Notes under the pieces: model-generated
Told to the model about the DNA's origin: nothing
Databases searched by the model: none
What the model saw: only the letters and a program-made list of their open reading frames with translations
Assembly: GCA_964523895.1 (NCBI GenBank)
Contig: CAZGBJ010000028.1
Location: 1 to 33,335 of the forward strand
Reading direction: 5' to 3'
From: UBA7359 sp964523895
Lineage (GTDB): Bacteria > Pseudomonadota > Gammaproteobacteria > Eutrophobiales > Eutrophobiaceae
Length of the DNA: 33,335 bases
Shown: piece by piece, positions 29,930-33,335 of the stretch
Layout: every line of letters starts with the position of its first letter
How positions within the stretch are numbered: position 1 is the stretch's first letter
Translations under genes and position numbers: made by a program

Positions 29930-32320
29930 TTATTCTCTCAGTTTTGCACCGAATTTATTATATAGACCATCTATTATGTTCCCCATGATGGTTTCAACCT
30001 CTTCATCCGTAAGAGTGCTAGAAGTTACTTGAAAGGTCAAGCCTAAAGTAAGACTTTTTTTGCCTTTTTCAATGCCTTCGCCCTGGTATACGTCAAATAA
30101 CTCTAGCTTAGATAGCGCCTTAGGAGCATCCTTTTCTACATTAGACAACACTTCTGCTAGAGGTATAACTTCATCAATTAGTAATGAAATATCCCGTTTA
30201 ATTGACGGGAATCTGGATATCGGCTGAAACTTGATCGCTTCTTTTTTATTTAGATCTTTTAAATTAAAATCAAATAGATAGATACTATTATTCAATCCAA
30301 GTTTTGAACTTATTTTAGGATGTAACTGACCATAACAACCTATTTCTTCGCCATCGATTAATACGTCCACTGCTTGTCCGGGATGCAGCATGTCTAGTTT
30401 ACTTTGCATAAACTTAACTCTTCCAGACTCAGCTATGGAGCGAAGAATTGCTTCAACATCACATTTCAAATCATAGAAATCAGATGAGGTACCTATGTTA
30501 TCCCATTGTTTTTCATTTATATTTCCATGTATTAAGCCACCAATATGATAATCTTGTTTAAGGTTCTCAGAACCTTTAAAAACCAGACCTGTTTCAAAAA
30601 TTCTAACTCTTTCTCGTTGGCGTTTAATATTGTATTGCAATGAATTAAGTAAACCAGGTACAAGACTGCTACGCATTTCTGATAATTCAGGCGCAATGGG
30701 ATTAGCCAAAATTAAGGTTTTATCCTTGTTATTCAATAACTTATTTATATCTGGGTCAATAAAACTATAAGTGATGACTTCCTGATAATCTCGGTTAATC
30801 AAAATCTCTTTCATTTGCTTAACGGATAAATACGTACTGTTAAGACTTCGCATCTTTAAATGACTAAGCGGTGTAGCCGCTGAAATTGCATCATAACTAT
30901 AGATCCGAGCTAATTCTTCAATCAGATCAACTTCGAGTTTAATATCGAAACGGTGTGAGGGAGGCACTATAGTCCATTGATTATCCTTATATTTACATTC
31001 CATTCCTAATCTAACAAAGGTATCTGTAACAAATTGCTCATCTAAAGCTATGCCCAATACGCGACTAATTTGTGATTTTCTAAGTATTACCTGAGTGTTT
31101 TTTGGTACATCCTTTTTGCTGGCTGCTTCAATAACAGGCCCTGCTTGCCCACCACATAACTGAATAATCAATTCACTCGCACGATTAATGGCACTTTTTT
31201 GAAGTTGTGGGTCAACACCGCGCTCAAAACGATGGGATGATTCAGTATGCAAACCGTATTGGCGAGCTTCTCCTATAATGACCTCCGGCGCGAAAAAAGC
31301 ACTTTCCAGAAATATATTTTTAGAATCAGTAGTTACCGCACTATCAAAACCACCCATTAAACCCGCCATTGCCAATGGCGCAGAATCATCTGCAATCAGA
31401 AGTGTCTCAGGCTTGAGCTGATGTTCTGACTCATCGAGAAGTTTCAGTTTTTCATCCTTTTTTGTATATCGAACTTCAATATCGCCCTTCAAGTAATCAT
31501 TATCAAACGCATGCATCGGCTGACCCAATTCAAGCATGACAAAATTAGTGATATCGACAACAATATTGATACTGCGAATTCCTGAACGACGTAATTTTTC
31601 AGATAACCAAAGTGGCGATTTAACGTTAGCATCCACATTCTCAATCACTCTACCAATATAATGTGGGCAATCTGCTTTAGCTGATAATTTAACCTTACGA
31701 CTAACTTTAGAGGTAACTTCTACAGGGTTAATTTTTAATTCGGCTAGTTCAATATTATTAAATACAGCGACTTCACGTGCGATTCCTAGAATACTGAGAC
31801 AATCACCACGATTCGGAGTCAACGATAATTCGATAATAGTGTCATCAATATCGATTATTTCTTCTAAAGGCTTACCTATAGCCTCATTTGCAGATAATTC
31901 AATAATTCCATCACTGTCTTCACTCTGGCCAACTTCACCTAGACCAATCTCAACAGCAGAACAGAGCATTCCATAAGAAGTCACACCTTTTAGTGCAACA
32001 GCTTCTAATTTTGGTTTATCCGCCAACGTAGCGCCGACTTTGGCCAAGATAGTGCGTAATCCTTCTCGGACGTTAGCAGCACCACAAACAATGGTTAATA
32101 ATTCTTTTTCACCACAGTCCACTTCACAAATATGTAATTTATCTGCATCAGGATGCTTCACTACAGACTTTACTTCAGCTACGACCAAACCATTAAATTG
32201 CGGACAAGCTGGACTATCGCCATCAACCTCAAGACCCGCCATAGTCAATTGATGCATTAATGTTTCAGAATCTATTGCCGGGTTAACAAGCTCTCGCAAC
32301 CATTTTTCACTGAATTTCAT
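29930..32320 (-). CDS. pheT: Phenylalanine-tRNA ligase beta subunit
   Basis: The large subunit of the alpha2beta2 enzyme that charges tRNA-Phe. The 796 residues compare with 795 in E. coli. It begins MKFSEKWLRELVNPAIDSET. An OB-fold tRNA-binding domain follows (about 40-150, VAEVKSVVKHPDADKLHICEVDCG). Then come the B3/B4 editing domain (with YIGRVIENVD and LWLSEKLRRSGIRSINIVVDITN), B5, and the C-terminal FDX-ACB domain (FQPISRFPSIKRDISLLIDE, from about 700). Nothing is missing. It lies 15 bases after pheS. Confidence 0.98.
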   Translation of the reverse strand: MKFSEKWLRELVNPAIDSETLMHQLTMAGLEVDGDSPACPQFNGLVVAEVKSVVKHPDADKLHICEVDCGEKELLTIVCGAANVREGLRTILAKVGATLADKPKLEAVALKGVTSYGMLCSAVEIGLGEVGQSEDSDGIIELSANEAIGKPLEEIIDIDDTIIELSLTPNRGDCLSILGIAREVAVFNNIELAELKINPVEVTSKVSRKVKLSAKADCPHYIGRVIENVDANVKSPLWLSEKLRRSGIRSINIVVDITNFVMLELGQPMHAFDNDYLKGDIEVRYTKKDEKLKLLDESEHQLKPETLLIADDSAPLAMAGLMGGFDSAVTTDSKNIFLESAFFAPEVIIGEARQYGLHTESSHRFERGVDPQLQKSAINRASELIIQLCGGQAGPVIEAASKKDVPKNTQVILRKSQISRVLGIALDEQFVTDTFVRLGMECKYKDNQWTIVPPSHRFDIKLEVDLIEELARIYSYDAISAATPLSHLKMRSLNSTYLSVKQMKEILINRDYQEVITYSFIDPDINKLLNNKDKTLILANPIAPELSEMRSSLVPGLLNSLQYNIKRQRERVRIFETGLVFKGSENLKQDYHIGGLIHGNINEKQWDNIGTSSDFYDLKCDVEAILRSIAESGRVKFMQSKLDMLHPGQAVDVLIDGEEIGCYGQLHPKISSKLGLNNSIYLFDFNLKDLNKKEAIKFQPISRFPSIKRDISLLIDEVIPLAEVLSNVEKDAPKALSKLELFDVYQGEGIEKGKKSLTLGLTFQVTSSTLTDEEVETIMGNIIDGLYNKFGAKLRE

Positions 32321-32335
32321 TATCTATATCCTTAC

Positions 32336-33316
32336 TCAGTGAAATTGCTCTAGGAAACGTAAATCATTGTCGAAAAATAGTCTTAAATCATCAACACCGT
32401 AGTAAAGCATCGCTAAACGCTCTACCCCCATGCCAAAAGCCAGGCCGGTATATTTCTCTGGATCGAGTCCTACATTTTTTAAAACGTTAGGATGTACCAT
32501 GCCACAACCTAAAACCTCTAACCAACCGCGATCACCCATAATGTCAACTTCTGCAGAAGGTTCAGTGAAAGGAAAATATGAAGGACGAAAACGTATTTCT
32601 AATTCTTTTTCAAAGAAAATTTCCAGAAAATCAATTAATAATCCTTTTAACTCTGCAAAGGTTACCGTTTCATCAACAATAAGCCCTTCAACTTGATGAA
32701 ACATCGGTGTGTGTGTCATATCTGAATCACAACGATAAACTCGACCCGGCGCTATAAAACGAAATGGCGGTTTATCATTTTGCATCACTCTAATCTGGAC
32801 CGATGAAGTATGCGTTCTTAATAGCCGTCCATCAGGAAAATAAAACGTATCGTGCATCGCGCGCGCAGGATGATGCTCCGGAATGTTTAGCGCTTCAAAA
32901 TTATGGTAATCGTCTTCTACTTCAGGCCCTTCAACAACATCAAAACCAACTTGTTGAAAAAGTGATTCAATACGCTGCAAGGTTAATGTGATGGGATGTA
33001 AACCAGCGCGTTTGCCGCCTCTACCGGGCAAAGTGATGTCCAGACGCCCTTGCTTGATTTGTTCATTCAATAGCTCATCTTCAAGTGAAGTTCTTCGAGA
33101 TTCTATTGCTTCTTGAACAGCAACCTTGGCAAGGTTAATCACTTGACCTGCCTGCGGACGTTCTTCAGCAGGCAATTTGCCCAATAATTTTAATTGTTGT
33201 GTGAGCAGGCCTTTTTTACCAAGATAATTGACCCTAATCTGATCCAGAAGATTTAGATCATTAGCAGCTTCGATTTCTGCTATCGCCTGAGTTTGTAGTT
33301 TCTCGGTATCGTTCAT
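32336..33316 (-). CDS. pheS: Phenylalanine-tRNA ligase alpha subunit
   Basis: The catalytic subunit of PheRS. The 326 residues compare with 327 in E. coli. The N-terminal coiled coil (1-85) contacts tRNA. Class II motifs follow: motif 1 around PLTLTLQRIESLF-like HPITLTLQRIESLFQQ, motif 2 with PGRVYRCDSDMTHTPMFHQVEG, and motif 3 GMGVERLAMLYYGVDDLRLFF near the end. The start ATG is 19 bases from the window edge, so the upstream gene (often rplT) and any attenuator lie outside. Confidence 0.98.
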   Translation of the reverse strand: MNDTEKLQTQAIAEIEAANDLNLLDQIRVNYLGKKGLLTQQLKLLGKLPAEERPQAGQVINLAKVAVQEAIESRRTSLEDELLNEQIKQGRLDITLPGRGGKRAGLHPITLTLQRIESLFQQVGFDVVEGPEVEDDYHNFEALNIPEHHPARAMHDTFYFPDGRLLRTHTSSVQIRVMQNDKPPFRFIAPGRVYRCDSDMTHTPMFHQVEGLIVDETVTFAELKGLLIDFLEIFFEKELEIRFRPSYFPFTEPSAEVDIMGDRGWLEVLGCGMVHPNVLKNVGLDPEKYTGLAFGMGVERLAMLYYGVDDLRLFFDNDLRFLEQFH

Positions 33317-33335
33317 GTTTATTATTGTAACCGCT

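Overview
The window is AT-rich, compact chromosomal DNA from a gammaproteobacterium. The evidence is gene order and gene content: gloB / yafS-like / rnhA / dnaQ matches the E. coli neighbourhood, and pheS-pheT-ihfA-merR followed by tRNA-Pro(GGG) is the usual gammaproteobacterial arrangement. Glutathione-linked GloB, a TolC channel, GreB, Aas, IHF and a GlrR-type sigma-54 activator fit the same assignment. I cannot name a genus. There are no rRNA genes, phage genes or CRISPR arrays.

Layout. 1-290: a palindromic repeat and a short antitoxin-like ORF behind dnaQ. 291-2215 (minus): yafS-like methyltransferase, rnhA, dnaQ as a tight operon, divergent from gloB. 2250-7001 (plus): gloB, lytic transglycosylase mltD, acyltransferase/acyl-ACP synthetase aas. 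7014-8665 (minus): tag-like glycosylase, greB, a DUF302 protein. 8762-9277: apt. 9307-11125: an accessory patch with a shortened PAS/chemoreceptor-tip protein, a 442-base gap holding a palindromic FNR-type site, a strong hairpin and a 47-residue ORF, and an SDR protein lacking the usual catalytic tyrosine. 11186-14270 (plus): an overlapping four-gene cluster of glycosyltransferase, phosphatase-like protein, nucleosidase-like protein and spore-photoproduct-lyase-like radical SAM protein. 14278-14376: a CACAGAG inverted-repeat element. 14402-18531: putP and thiC converge on an 826-base RAYT-type transposase element with 24-base perfect inverted ends, inside which both genes stop; thiC has a TPP riboswitch. 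18738-21674 (plus): PIMT-like protein, rhodanese, tolC, isochorismatase-like hydrolase. 21671-26595 (minus): a small membrane protein and a phosphorelay (GlrR-like activator, HPt, CHASE hybrid kinase). 26714-33316 (minus): glmS, a Sel1 lipoprotein, tRNA-Pro, merR-like gene, ihfA, pheT, pheS.

How the parts work together. Most of the window is housekeeping: DNA proofreading and repair, tRNA charging, cell-wall precursor synthesis and turnover, phospholipid repair, thiamin synthesis. The parts most worth following up are the multi-step phosphorelay placed directly behind glmS, the radical SAM/nucleosidase cluster, the captured gene ends at the RAYT element, and the patch between 9.3 and 11.1 kb, where two proteins are degenerate or reduced versions of known families.
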